DNA from: Magnolia sinica
Lineage: Eukaryota; Streptophyta; Magnoliopsida; Magnoliales; Magnoliaceae
Assembly (NCBI RefSeq): GCF_029962835.1
Contig: NC_080584.1
Coordinates: 82,550,862-82,614,861 of the forward strand
DNA: 64,000 nt
Reading direction: 5' to 3'
In this document: positions 11,489-22,620 of the stretch, piece after piece
How the letters are laid out: the number at the start of each line of letters is the position of its first letter
Numbering within the stretch: the first letter of the stretch is position 1
Position numbers and translations under genes: made by a program
Notes under the pieces: generated by a model
The model's input: only the letters and a program-made list of their open reading frames with translations
Databases searched by the model: none
What the model was told of the DNA's origin: nothing

Positions 11489-12199
11489 CTTTTAAGTAGG
11501 GCTGAAAGTTGGATGGGTGGGGTTGGGTTGGATTGGGTTGGTGCTCAACCCTAACCCAAACCAAGTTTCTTGTACCTCAACCCTAACCCAAACCAAGGTT
11601 CTTGTACCTCAACTCTAACCCAACCCAACCCAAGCAGGTTCTATCGGGTTAGTCGGGTTGATCGGGTGGATACATGCTAATATTTTAATGATTGCATTAG
11701 TTTATTATATTTCAATGCACGTCTTATTTTTTATATGTATGATTTTATTAATTATATATGTAGTTATTTATGGTAAAGAACTTCATTTATTATAAACAAA
11801 CAAGCTAAAATATAGGACAACTACTCATTTAAAAGCCATGTTGTTTAGCACACAATCTATTCGGGAGAGAGAAATCCAGCATATCTTGTTAGTTTGAGTT
11901 ATTGGAAATGATGTGGACCAATGAGACTTGACAACACTGGAATTTCCTGTCTTCAACACATACGATCTACACTCAATTATAATTTATAAGTAACTTATAT
12001 ATTGATCGGGTTCAGGTTCGGGTTGGGTTGGGCAACCCAAGAGCTCAACCCGAGCCCAACCCAAGTTTTATCAGGTTGGTGTTTGTATAGCCCAAGGCCA
12101 AGATCGGACTCGATACATCCTGCCCAAGCCCAATCCAATATCGGGTCGGTCACGGGTCGGTTGGGTTCAACCTTCCCAACTTTCAGCCCTACTTTTAAG
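11489..12199. mobile_element. hAT-type MITE with perfect 8-bp TSD
   Basis: The element is 11497-12191 (695 bp). The TSD 'cttttaag' lies at 11489-11496 and 12192-12199. The left end reads 'tagggctgaaagttggatg'; the reverse complement of the right end reads 'tagggctgaaagttgggaa'. The subterminal regions are filled with 'gggttgg', 'aacccaac' and 'cgggtcgg' words. No transposase is present. Open frames in it are readings of these repeats. Confidence 0.94.
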
Positions 12200-13429
12200 T
12201 ACCCATTCGTAAGGGGTCTACTAAATAAATAATCAGCAACAATATAGAAAAATAAGGCCGCATATTGGATGACTAAAATCATCAAATGTGAAATGTTTTA
12301 AGAGTATTAAAAAAAAAGTCTACAACTTATAAGGTGTATCCATCAATTTAACAACTTGCTTTAAGTGATTCATGATCACAATAATCATGCACCTGATCCT
12401 CGTATACTTCAATATGCTTTTTCTCTTTGCTTTTGCTAGATGTTAAAGCAAGTGTTCAATTGAGCAAAAAGGGGATGCTACTTGCTTATAACCTAGGTTT
12501 ACTGGAATCCCCCGTGTGACACTGTTTTGGAGGGATTTGTTATTATTTTGATACTAAGGATAATTTTCATAGACATTTATTAGGTAATGTTGAGTTACAC
12601 ATAAAGGGAAAAGTATTTCCTTTAAATAAATTTTTATTAATATGAGTTAAAATATATATTATAGATCATGGTCTAGCATAAGCCCATAATTACATTTTAG
12701 TTGAAATACTCTTGATTCTAAGGTAAAGACCAAGAGAAACCTGACTCATTTTATAGCATAAATAGAGTAAGTGTTGGAATTAAGTGTCTCTTGTACACAA
12801 TGGAGGATAGAAGAAAAAGATAACAAGATGATCAGATCTATCGGGTTCAAGGCTTGACTTGAATAGTCAATTTCTCAAGATAGATTTGCTGGCCTTTTTC
12901 TGGAAGTTCAACAAGTACAAATGAAGGAAATTTGCAAATTTTCTTCAGGATACAATGAACTCTTAATTCAAATTTCAATATGAAAATTTGCACATTTAAG
13001 TGTTGAACAGATCTCTAATTTTGACACTGATATACTTTTAAGACGTTCAGAAAAAAAACTTAGTAAGAGGTCAGATCGAGAGTAATTACACAGAAGATGA
13101 TATAATTTTCAAAATTAAGAGTGTTAACTTCTGAATTATAGTATCCAGGATTTATATCAATTGAAAGGTCATGGATTTCTTCCTGAAGAGATGCTAATGT
13201 GCCTCTTTAAGAAATTCATACACATTCACTGCAAACAATATCTTTTCATGAAAGGACATGACTCTTTGTCGTATGACAATTTTTTTTGTACCCATTCAGA
13301 CAGAAACTGTTATCCAATAGTAAAAACTATATCCACATAAGCGACACGTGGCATAGGTGCCACATGTACAATTGTGTCACAATTACTGTCAATCAATAAA
13401 AATGTAATAAAACATCAGGGTAGACCCTA
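12200..13429. other. AT-rich, no gene seen
   Basis: I found no repeat family, RNA gene or coding stretch that I could support here. Confidence 0.5.
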
Positions 13430-13635
13430 GTTCAATTCCAGTTGTACCATGGTCCAAAAAGTTTAAACCGTGTGCGCGAAGTGCTAAGTGCAGCTAATAA
13501 AGCGCCAAAAAGCGTCCAAGCAGCCCTACAGCCCACGCCGCACGTGCGCGGGCAGTGCTTCACACCATCCTCGAGGAGATTTGAACCTGGTTGTATAAAT
13601 GAAAACCCATTCTCTTACCAACTAGGTTATACATA
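13430..13635 (-). mobile_element. tRNA-derived SINE-like sequence
   Basis: Read on the minus strand from about 13635, it has an A-box-like 'tagttggtaagagaa' and a B-box-like 'ggttcaaatctcc' at tRNA-like spacing. A GC-rich body follows ('cgcacgtgcggcgtgggc'). Flanking direct repeats were not found. It differs from the SINEs at 1.4-1.8 kb. Confidence 0.55.
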
Positions 13636-14164
13636 CTATTCATAGAAAGTTTAAATAATTAATATATTTATTTACTTTCTAAAAATAACTTTTATTTTTG
13701 AAATTTACTTTTATTCTAAAAACACAACAATAAGGTCTACAATGCATGTGCCTTAACCAAGAATACTTCATATTCATAGTGGGGTGTGCATAACATGAGG
13801 GAATGACTAGCCTTAGTGGGGTTTTTTTTTAGCTAGATGAAAGGCATGCTTGTTGCCTTAGCAGTGAGCAATACGAGAGTTGGACTGTCATTTTTATAAG
13901 TAGCATGGTACACGCGGCTCCCCATTATGATTAACCAATATTAGATATTGAGTGTATGATTGAACTTATATAAGAATTAGGTCACATGGAGATGAGAGTC
14001 CATGTATGATACTAGTAGACTAGGGCTATGCTAGATACAAGAAAAGCAGGGAAGTATTGTGTGTAGGACAAGGAGCTTTGGGATGTGTCTAGGTAGGCAG
14101 GGAGTATTGGGCTGTGTCTTGTGTAAGCAAGGAGCACAAAGTAGCATATGGCTATGTTTATGTA
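13636..14164. other. No gene seen
   Basis: AT-rich at first. At 14040-14130 there are two or three imperfect repeats of a phrase such as 'gggatgtgtctaggtaggca'. Nothing else is supported. Confidence 0.4.
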
Positions 14165-14390
14165 ATGGACGCGGATTCCGTCCTACCCCCGCTCGGATGG
14201 TAATCCGTCCAGGCAGGGCTCTGTGGAGCCCACCATGATGTAAGTGTATTAGCCACGCTGTTCATCGCTTTTCTCAGATCATTTTAAGGAAAGCAGGTCC
14301 ACAAATCTAGTGGACCACACCGGAGGAAGCTACAGTGATAATAACACCCACCGTTGAAACCTTTCTAAGGGCCACCGTGATGTTTTTTGT
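14165..14390. mobile_element. MITE left half
   Basis: It starts with the family's outer end 'ggacgcggattccgtcc', then 'gtggagcccaccatgatg', 'agtggaccacaccggagg' and 'cacccaccgttgaaacc'. It stops at 'ccaccgtgatg', where a different repeat begins. Confidence 0.8.
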
Positions 14391-15625
14391 AACAGTAGCA
14401 TAGCGTTGCTATAGCACTATCGTAGTGTACCCTTATAGCGCAAATCACTTGTAGCCGTAGCACTACGCAGTGTACCCAAATAGCGCAAATTCCTTGTAGC
14501 ATCGTGGCATACGCTACAACTACGTAGCATGTGGCGTAGGTAGCATATGCTACGTTGCACGTTTTTTTTTTTTTTTTTTTTTAAGTTTTATATATGTAAA
14601 ATAGTTTAAAACTCATATTATAAGAAAATCTTATAATGTAAAATTGAATCCAAAATTACTTTATTGTTTTTAACTTAAATAGTTGTGATTTCTTCCTTAA
14701 AACATGTGTCGAACTCACAACATAAAGATAACTTAAAAACTTAACTAAAAAGAAAAGAGTTCAAAAGAGTGTTTTTGAAAATCCCTCTTTCAAACCCTAG
14801 CCTCCGATGCAACTGCTCATTCGCTTCTTCGAAATCAAGAAGGCCATTGAATGGGATTTGTTGGCCGATCCGTAGAGCCTACAAGATAGTCTATTTGCTG
14901 TATTTTGAAGAACATTGGAGCTGAAACGAAGGAGAAATCAGATTTCCCCCTTTATACATCCATACGGCTACGAAGTTACAAATTTCAGATTTTTGATTGA
15001 TTAAATCTCTTCTTCAACCTGCAAGAGATATATGCTTGCCCCTTAACGAGTTCATTTTCATTTAGAATGAATATTTATTAGTTATTTTCATTTTTTTCTT
15101 TTCAAAATGCCGGTTATCATGCGATATTTGTAGGATAAGGTTGGTATGCAATTTTTATTTTTATTTTTTCATTTTCTTTTTCTTTTTTGAGGTGGTGGTA
15201 GGCATTGTTTTCTTTGATGTAGCCCACCTGGGCCCCACTGTAGGTTATGTGTGGGTGTGGATATACATTGTTTTCTATGGTGTGGCACACTTGGGGCCCA
15301 CTGAGGTGTTCGTATGGGTGAGTGTGCATTGTTTTCTATGTTGTGGCCCAAGTGGTTTGCTTAGAAAGTTGTTGATGTGATAATTATTTGATTTGATTTA
15401 TATATATGGATTAGCCTTTGATAAATGATAATTAATAACTTGCTTGAACATGCTTGAAATTTTTTTAGGTCTTTTAATAGTTTTCCCATACAATTTATCA
15501 TTGTTTTTTCTATTTTAAATTAAAAAATAAAAGTATCATGTAGCTTACACTACACGCTACATATTTACGTTACACGCTATAGAAGGTTGAACGTTACGCC
15601 ACACGCTACCTCTATTTAAAACACT
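14391..15625. mobile_element. hAT-like non-autonomous element ('tagcg' family), degraded
   Basis: The left part (14397-14562) is packed with 'gtagca', 'tagcgc' and 'ctacgtagca'. The right end (about 15535-15625) has 'acactacacgctac' and finishes 'ctatttaaaacactg'; its reverse complement begins 'cagtgttttaaatag', a typical hAT-like terminus. The clean left terminus is missing. The interior is AT-rich with a poly-T run. Confidence 0.6.
15202..15360 (+). repeat. Tandem repeat, period 61-63 bp, about 2.5 copies
   Basis: 'cattgttttct' begins at 15203, 15266 and 15327. Each copy is followed by 'gtgg/gtagcccac', then 'gggccca' and 'gtgggtg'. It lies inside the 'tagcg' element. Confidence 0.88.
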
Positions 15626-15629
15626 GGGT

Positions 15630-16065
15630 AATACTCTAATACTACGATAACTACACAAATATTGTAAATAATATTAATACCCTACAAATGTGAGATATTT
15701 TGAAATTACATTCATGCTAATATATTGATCATTGATATTAGATAATTTGGAAATTAAATATAGAAGTTTTGCAGTCAATCCAAGATTGTTGGTTTCATAA
15801 ATTCATCAAACAGGCCGAAACAATATTCTCGCCTAAGAGTGAACCATTACACCATCATAAACACAGTCAACACCAAAAAGTTACATATTTGGAATCCCCT
15901 CAACATTTGGGATTTATCTCATATTTTTCTGGATTGTTTTGAAAAGAAAAGAAAAGAAAAAAGAGCTAAGGAGGCATAACAGTCGTAACAACCATTATGC
16001 ATAACGGTAACAGTGGCGACCATTACGACCACCGTTACTATTACATGACACCTTGCATCTGATTT
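15630..16065. mobile_element. Right-half copy of the 'taacgg' element
   Basis: It runs parallel to 17990-18290: 'ttagatatt/ttagataatt', 'attacaccaccataaaca/attacaccatcataaaca', 'catatttggaat' and 'catatttttttgg/catatttttctgg', then a terminal block of 'aacggtaac' words. Only the right half is present. Confidence 0.65.
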
Positions 16066-16617
16066 ACACCTAAGACAGTAATGTTAGTGGGTGCACATTT
16101 AGCCAATTCTTGAACTAAAAAATACATTTGGGAATCACATATTCCATCCCAGACAAAGTGACAACTTTAACCAACTTGTCTGCTTTTGCTATGTTTACAA
16201 TTTGTAGATTAACCTACCAAAACCTTTCTCTTGAAAACTATTTTTTAAAAGGTTCACAGACAAGAGGAAAGCATACCAAATGCTTCAGCGCATCATCAAC
16301 AACTTCTGCAGGTTGATCCATTCCCATGCTAGCTAAACAATCACCCTTGCAGCTCATGTACTTCTGCAGACTATTTAGAAACAGTACAAATTAATTTTCA
16401 CATTCCCTTTAGTCTTAATGGCAGAGATAATTCCACCCAAGATAAAATGGTATATATATCGGACGTGCTTACAAGAATTAAAAAATGACTATGTTGAGAA
16501 GGTAGTCAAAAGCAAAAAACAAATGCTAAAGCAAAAGTAAAAAAGACAAATCCATTGAATGAGCATTGAGTACTTTAACAAGAAAAATAGAGAAATAGAA
16601 CAATGTAAAAACAAAGA
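16066..16617. other. No gene seen
   Basis: AT-rich DNA with a short open frame (16128-16316). No splice support or motif. Nothing further can be supported. Confidence 0.4.
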
Positions 16618-16844
16618 CAGGGTATCCCAAATCGGTTACATATTGGCCGTCATGGCCGATACGTAACGGTAACGGTGGGGCACATAACGGTAATGGTGGG
16701 GCGCGTTACGCCATACGGGGACGTAACGGGCGATGGGCCGATATTGTAATCGTAATGGCCGTTACGGGCCATAACAGCCGTTACGGACCCGTAACGGCTA
16801 TTACGGGCCTTGAAAAAAAAAACTTACCTTTTTCCTTTCATCGT

Positions 16845-16936
16845 CTTCTTCTTCTTCTTCTTCTTCTTCTCGGACAGCTATGGCCCTACTGCAGCTGCAG
16901 CCTTCGTTTTCTTCTTCTTCTTCTTCTTCTTCTTCT

Positions 16937-16990
<54 letters not shown>
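16845..16990 (+). repeat. (TTC)n and (CT)n microsatellites
   Basis: A TTC run at about 16845-16870 and another at 16911-16940 pass into a CT run at 16940-16988. Serine/leucine-rich and arginine/glutamate-rich open frames here only read these repeats. Confidence 0.95.
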
Positions 16991-16991
<1 letters not shown>

Positions 16992-17149
16992 CTCTTCTTT
17001 CCCTCTTTTTTCTTTTCGATTTCCCTCTCTCTCCTTTTTTTTTTTGCAGGTGTACCACACACCAGCTTAGCTGCTATAGGTACGTGTCACACTAAGACGA
17101 GCGCTGACACTCTTCGAGCTCCAAGTTGTATGAACGGTTCAAAGGAGAT

Positions 17150-17605
17150 CAAAGTTATATGGACTCCACAATGATGTATTTATTATATCTACACCGTTCA
17201 TTTATTTTTAAATAGCATTTTAGAGCATTACCCAAAAAATGAATTGTATCCAAAGATCGTTTGGACCACACCAAAAATAGCAGCGGAGATGATGATTTTC
17301 ACCGTTAAACAATTCGTAGGCCTACCATAACATTTATTTTCCATCCAATTTGTTCATAAGGTCAAAAATACCTTAATGAAGAGGAAAAACAAATTTCATA
17401 TTGATCCAAAAGTTCTGTGATCCCAAAAAAGGTTTCAATGGTAGACGTTCAATCCCCTACTGTTTTTTGCAGTGTGGTCCACTTGATAATTAGATCTGTA
17501 TTATTTGTTGTGTCAAGCCTTAAGATGATCTCGTCAAATGAATGGACGGTTTAGATATAACACATTCATCACGGGTGGGGCCCAAAAAATTTTGACATGT
17601 GCTAC
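17150..17605. mobile_element. MITE nested in the 'taacgg' element
   Basis: 'gactccacaatgatgtattt' and 'ctacaccgttcattta' on the left mirror 'gaatggacggtttagatat' and 'ttcatcacgggtggggccc' on the right. Between them lie 'tttggaccacacca' and 'gtgtggtccacttga'. Confidence 0.82.
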
Positions 17606-18290
17606 ACTTCACAATCCAAGTCCCGCCTAATTCGAGCCCTTAAAAAATTGTACATGAGACATATATTAAGTTAAAATTTACCAATTAAATTATTAACTGC
17701 AATTGCTAACTCACAATGCCAAAATTAAATTATTTGAATAGTTTTAATTGTTATTTTGTGGACTTTTAGTTTTTAAAATAGGGCCTTTTGATTTTTTTCA
17801 TGATTCACTATTCAATAAATGCCCACCAATACATAAATGGGATAATGGCAATAAATTGCATGAATTTGAGGCTAATTTGGGGCATAGATTGGTCCTCTAA
17901 GTCAGCTTGAAATTGGCAATGCCATCTACCTGAATTTAATTTCATTTTTTTAAAGAACTATTGGGAGAAAGATATTAAATTGTTAACTATATAAATTAGA
18001 TATTTAGAAAATTAAATATATGAATTTTGTAGTCAAATTCAGGTTACCTGGTTCAAAAATTAATCAGACAGCCCAATACAACTTCTCACCAAAGAATAGA
18101 TATTACACCACCATAAACATGTTCCAATTTATAAATGAATGCATATTTGGAATGCTTAGAATATTTCAGATTTAATCCATATTTTTTTGGCTAAAAAAAA
18201 ATTGCACCGTTACGGGCAGTTACGCTCCCGTATCCGTATCGGTTTTGAAGGGCACCGTTACGCCAACTGATACCGATACGGGATATCTTG

Positions 18291-18729
18291 ATCATGACGA
18301 GGAAGCATATCCTTTGCAGTATGAAGGCCCAAAAGAAGGGTTCTTGGTATGGCTCTTATATTGTGGCCCTTATGCATGTTTATCTTATATGTGACCCCTA
18401 ATCATGTTCAAGTTTTCTATTATGCCTTCTCTAATTCCATAAGATCTAGTTATGCTTTATGGTCTCTTGGCAAGTTCGAGATTATGGTGAAATTGAAGCT
18501 GGGTAAAGTAAGGATGTGCCTCGGAGTGTTGCCTAATTGCTACATGCCTATGAAACAAAAAATTCTATAAGATCTAATTATGCTTTATGGTCTGTTGGCA
18601 AGTTTGAAAGCAATATGAGCAGAGATTAGTGTTACAAAGATGACACTGTTGAGATTGGCGCATGGGAAGATCATCCAGAGAAACCTAACTAGAAGTAGTC
18701 CCAATCAGACATTTTTCAGAGACCTGAAA
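18291..18729 (+). repeat. Spacer with a local 130-bp-spaced duplication
   Basis: 'ataagatcta(g/a)ttatgc' followed by 'tttatggtct' and 'ttggcaagtt' occurs at about 18438 and about 18568. The rest is unassigned. Confidence 0.6.
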
Positions 18730-19612
18730 TTTTATTACAACCAAAAAATGAAAGATGGAAATCAGTGGGGGCAATCATGAAGAATCATCTCTCCTGATGT
18801 AGCAAGAAATCAAGGTTCCATGAAGCATCAAAGTGCTCCAGAGAGAGGATTCGAAGCCCTTTAAAGACCTGGCCAAAGCAACGACACTTATAAACTAGCT
18901 CTTGAGAATGACTCAGCTGGGCAAATAGACACATTAGGAAAGTTCTGTCAAGAGGGACCGCCTCCACAAAATCATCCCTTTTGTACAACACCATCCCTCA
19001 TGCCAAGCCAATAGAAACAACTTAATTGAATGAAGCATAAACTAGAACATCATGAAAGATCAAAGATCCTTCCCAAACAGACATTGCAAAATCAAAATGC
19101 ATTAACCGAAGGCATAAAATGCAAACATTTGGTCAGATGTGTCTAACCAGATATGCTTGGTCAGGTGTCTCTTCCCCTGAATTGAGATACCAACGAGAGC
19201 CAAGCAAAACAACTTTACTGAGAAGCAACGCAACATTTTGATCTTCCACACCAAACTATGCCTTTCTTCCTTCGACAACTTCCCAGCATTGCAACAAGTG
19301 AGGACGCTCACCATCCCTTCAAATTCATCTTCTTCTTTTTAATGGCACATCTCTTTGATCTCATCTTCGCCTAGGTCTCTTTGAAAAGGAGGCAGCCGTA
19401 AAACTTGATTCCCCAAAATAGAATAACAATGTTATGGGAGCACCTTCGTATCCAGGGTGGCCATATGGGAAGGTCCTCAGAGGCCCGTCACCACACTAGG
19501 TGTCTTACAAAAAGTTAGGAACCATCACCTACACTATACATGATCTCCTTCTTGAATTGATATTCAATTTTGAAAAATGCTTTCCACACAATCTTAGCCT
19601 TTAGCTTTTTTA
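18730..19612 (-). mobile_element. L1-type LINE, C-terminal part and 3' end, minus strand
   Basis: Read on the minus strand from about 19612: a stretch like 'VWKAFFKIEYQF' and 'VGDGS', which in plant L1 ORF2 proteins follows the reverse transcriptase. Next come a region with 'LSKEERHSLVWKI' and 'HIW' near 19150-19310 that fits the zinc-binding domain (zf-RVT) after the RT, and an end with 'gtaataaaatttc' near 18745 that looks like a LINE 3' untranslated region. Frames are broken by several stops and shifts. The neighbouring plus-strand RT segment at 19625 fits just upstream of it in protein order. Confidence 0.7.
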
Positions 19613-19624
19613 TATTAAAAAACT

Positions 19625-21482
19625 GACGCTGTTGAAGGCTAAGATCTGTGCTTGGAAGCAGAGTCTTCAATCAAAGGAAGTAGGAGATGGACGCTATGCA
19701 CATGACATCCAAGAATTGGACATCGAGGATGAAAATGGATTACTTTCAGAAGTGGACATAATTCTTAAAGATAAGTTATCCTCTGACTATCACTTTAGGT
19801 TATTAGAGTAGATAAAAGGGTGTTAGCAGTCACGGGTTGTCTAGTTAAAGGAGGGGGATAGAAATACCAAATTCTTCCACGGGATAACCAGTACCCATGC
19901 TTAGGCCAATTATATCTCCTCTTTCATGGTTAACGGGGAAAAGTTGATAAAGTTTCCATATGCAACACTATTACTAAGTTTAACTCAATTTGCTTTCCGG
20001 TGAAGATCGGGAAAGACCTAATGTTGATAATTTGGATTTTGGATCTCTCCCCTTGGAGGATGCTACCAAACTTGAGATGCCCATCTGTCGTGAAGAGATT
20101 AAGGAGGCCATTAGGGAATTAGCAAGGGACAAAGTCCTGGGCCTAACGGCTTCCCTTTGGCTTTCTTCTAAACCTTTTGAGAGTTGATTAAAATGGACCA
20201 CCTTCCTTTTGTGGAGGATTTTTTTACCTTGGCCTTTCTCTCAAAAGAGTTGGGTTGCACTTTAATGACCCTCCTCCTAAGCTTGATGGTGGGGATTGCC
20301 TAAGGAACTTTAGGCCAATCAGTCTCCTTGGGAGCCCGTATAAAATTATTGCTTTTGAGTCAGAAATTAGGGTTGTTCTCCCCAAGGTCATTTCACCTTT
20401 TCAGAGTGCTTTTATCTCTAGCAAACAAATCATTAATAGTTCTCCAATTGCCCATGAATGTTTGGACTCGTGCCACCAGATGGATAATCAGGGAATGATC
20501 TGGAAATTAGATCTTGAGAAAGCATATGATCATGTTAATTGGTCTTTTTTGGATTATTTGTTGGGCCGGATGGGCTTTGGGAAGAAGTGGAGAAGCTAGA
20601 TTCGGTGTTGTGTGTCTTCAGCTACTTTCTTGGTTCTGATTGATGGGTCCCCATTTGGTTTTTTTTAAAGCCTCTCGGGGCCTTATGCAAGGGAACCCTC
20701 TTTCCCTTTCCTTTTTGTGATTGTAGCTGAAGCTCTTGGCAAGATGCTTTTTAGAGGGCAATCTGTGGAGCTTTTTAGGGGTTTTAAAGTTCAAAAGTTC
20801 CCTCAGTCGATTAGTCATCTTCAGTTTGCGGATGACACCAACCTATTTTGTGAGGCTGAGGAGTTGATGGCATCCAATCTGAGGATCTCAATTAGATGGC
20901 TTAAGGTTGTTTTGGGTATTAATATCAATCTATCTAAAAGCAAAATTCTTGGCATTCACGTCCTTGTGGAAGAGGTTTCTTGTCTTATTGAGATTTTTGG
21001 GTGCTGGGATGGGCCATTTCTTTCCTTCTATCTTTGCCTCCCTCTATCTAGGTAAACCTGCAGCTCACCTATGGGATAAGGTGGTGAAGAGAATGGAAAG
21101 AAAGCTTAGCCCCCGGTAGAGCAATTTACTCTCTATTGGGTGTAGGCTTACTCTAATAAAATCTTCTGTTTATAATCTCCCTCTCTACTTTGTCCTTATT
21201 CTTATGTCCCAAGGTGATTATTGGACGTACTGATAAGTTGAGAAGGCACTTCCTTTGACAAGGAGATATCTCTAAATGTAAGTTTCATTTACTGAACTGG
21301 AAAGAGGTTTGCCATCCTTGTGAGGAAGGGACTGCGAGGATCAGGTGTTTGGAGGTTGTTAACTTAGCTTTGTAGGGTAAGTGGGTCTAGCGTTTTAGGG
21401 TGGAGGTTTCTATTTTGTGGAGGAAAGTCGTAACAGCTAAGTATGGCTCTTCCTCCACTGGTTGGTGGATCAGAGACTTCCC
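19625..21482 (+). mobile_element. L1-type LINE, reverse-transcriptase part, plus strand
   Basis: Plant L1 ORF2 landmarks occur in order: 'LKEGDRNTKFFH' at about 19844-19886; 'EEIKEAI' and 'DKVLG' at 20090-20140; 'NFRPISLLGSPYKI' at about 20299-20350; 'KAYDHVNW' at about 20519-20542; the catalytic 'QFADDT' at about 20822-20840; and 'GWW' at the end near 21465. The 5' part (endonuclease) is absent. Several stop codons and frameshifts break the frame: for example, the frame at 20255-20599 stops before the one at 20717-21055. This is a dead copy. Confidence 0.88.
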
Positions 21483-22385
21483 TTTATTTTATTTTATTAT
21501 TATTTTTTAAAGGATATTATTAAGAAGGTGCTGAAAGATGCAAAGAATTACAACCTAAACAAGAAAGAAAGATTAAAATCTTGTACAGAGCTCATACAAG
21601 GAACCCACTTGGCTATGAAATTCGTGACCTTAGAAATAACAACTGCTTCCTTACAGGATTCATTCTGAAAACACATCCCATTCTGCTCCCACCAAATAGC
21701 CCGAAGAATAGCCATCAATACCATACACCACGCAGACTAGGCTTTTTTCTCAAGATGAACACCATGCCACATAAAAAAAGAGATCCTTCACGGTTTCAGC
21801 ATGACCCATGAAAAGCCAAAGCGACCGAGGACAAAGTTCCAAACCTGATTAACAAATGGGCAATGAATGAAGAGGTGGCTGATAGACTCATGGTCCTTCG
21901 TACATAAGATGCACACAATTGGAAGAACCATAACCCTTTTCTGCAGATTGTCAATAGTGAGGACTTTACCTCAGCCAACAAGCTAACCAAACGCAGCCAC
22001 TTTAGGAGGGACTTGATAATGCCAAACGAATGACATGTGATTGAAAGGAGGGTTGCCTTCATAGCACGTTAACAACTTATAAAAGGACCGTACCGAGAAC
22101 CTCCCTGATTTGTCTATCCTCCAAACCATGGAATCTCTTTCGTCTTTATGCACTTTCTTTTGCAGGCACTCAAGTAGATCAGCAAACTCGTCTACCTCAC
22201 CATCAAGCATATGAAAACGACAAGGAGGATTCCACACTTGTGATCCAACAAAATCATAACAACCAGCCACCATGATATTCCTTTTCATGTATAAATGAGC
22301 CACCAATGGAAATGAATCTTGGATAGAACCCTCCCCGATCCAAATATCTTCCCAAATCTGACCCTTTCACCATCGTCAATTGACA
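21483..22385 (-). mobile_element. Second L1-type LINE, 5'-truncated, minus strand
   Basis: The minus strand from about 22385 reads 'GEGSIQDSF', then 'DSMVWRIDKSGRFSVRSFY' (about 22080-22130) and 'WHYQVPPKVAAFGW'. This is the classic zf-RVT region of plant L1 ORF2. 'LFIHC'-like and 'QVWN' residues follow near 21850-21900. An A-rich stretch on the minus strand at 21483-21512 could be the 3' tail. It covers the same protein region as the fragment at 18730-19612, so it is a separate insertion. Frames are open at 21983-22306 and broken elsewhere. Confidence 0.82.
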
Positions 22386-22402
22386 AGCTTACTCCTTCAG
22401 AG

Positions 22403-22620
22403 CAGTGTTCGAAATATCGGTATTGTGCTATGTATCGCACCCTTGGGATACAGATACATATTAGTTATCACATCGTTTGTACTGCATAATTTATCGCACT
22501 TTTTGAGAAACATTAGGAAAATGGTTGAATTTTTCAATGAAATTTCAGGAATTGTTAAAAAATACCTTAATACACACTTTAACATCTTAAAAAAGAAGTG
22601 CACATAATAGATTTTCTTTG
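22403..22620. mobile_element. hAT-like MITE end
   Basis: It begins 'cagtgttcgaaatatcgg', followed by 'tatgtatcgcaccc' and 'ataatttatcgcac'. This is a common plant hAT-like terminus style. No right end was recognised. Confidence 0.5.

Larger units (their letters stand above)
16618..18290. mobile_element. 'taacgg' non-autonomous DNA element with a nested MITE
   Basis: The left end is 'cagggtatcccaaatcggt'; the reverse complement of the right end is 'caagatatcccgtatcggt', which is a terminal inverted repeat. Both subterminal regions are dense in 'gtaacgg', 'ccgttacg' and 'gatacg'. The element holds TTC/CT microsatellites and a MITE at 17150-17600. I could not identify a TSD, so the superfamily (hAT-like) is inferred from style only. 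Confidence 0.7.

Noticed and set aside
11995-12285. 96-aa minus-strand frame rich in W, G and L
   Set aside because: It reads 'gggttgg' repeats in the hAT-type MITE subterminal region.
13430-13635. Considered as a functional tRNA gene
   Set aside because: A and B boxes are tRNA-like, but I could not fold a full cloverleaf; a SINE head is likelier.
16755-17174. 139-aa open frame and partners on the other strand
   Set aside because: Serine/leucine and arginine/glutamate runs come from TTC and CT microsatellites inside a transposable element.
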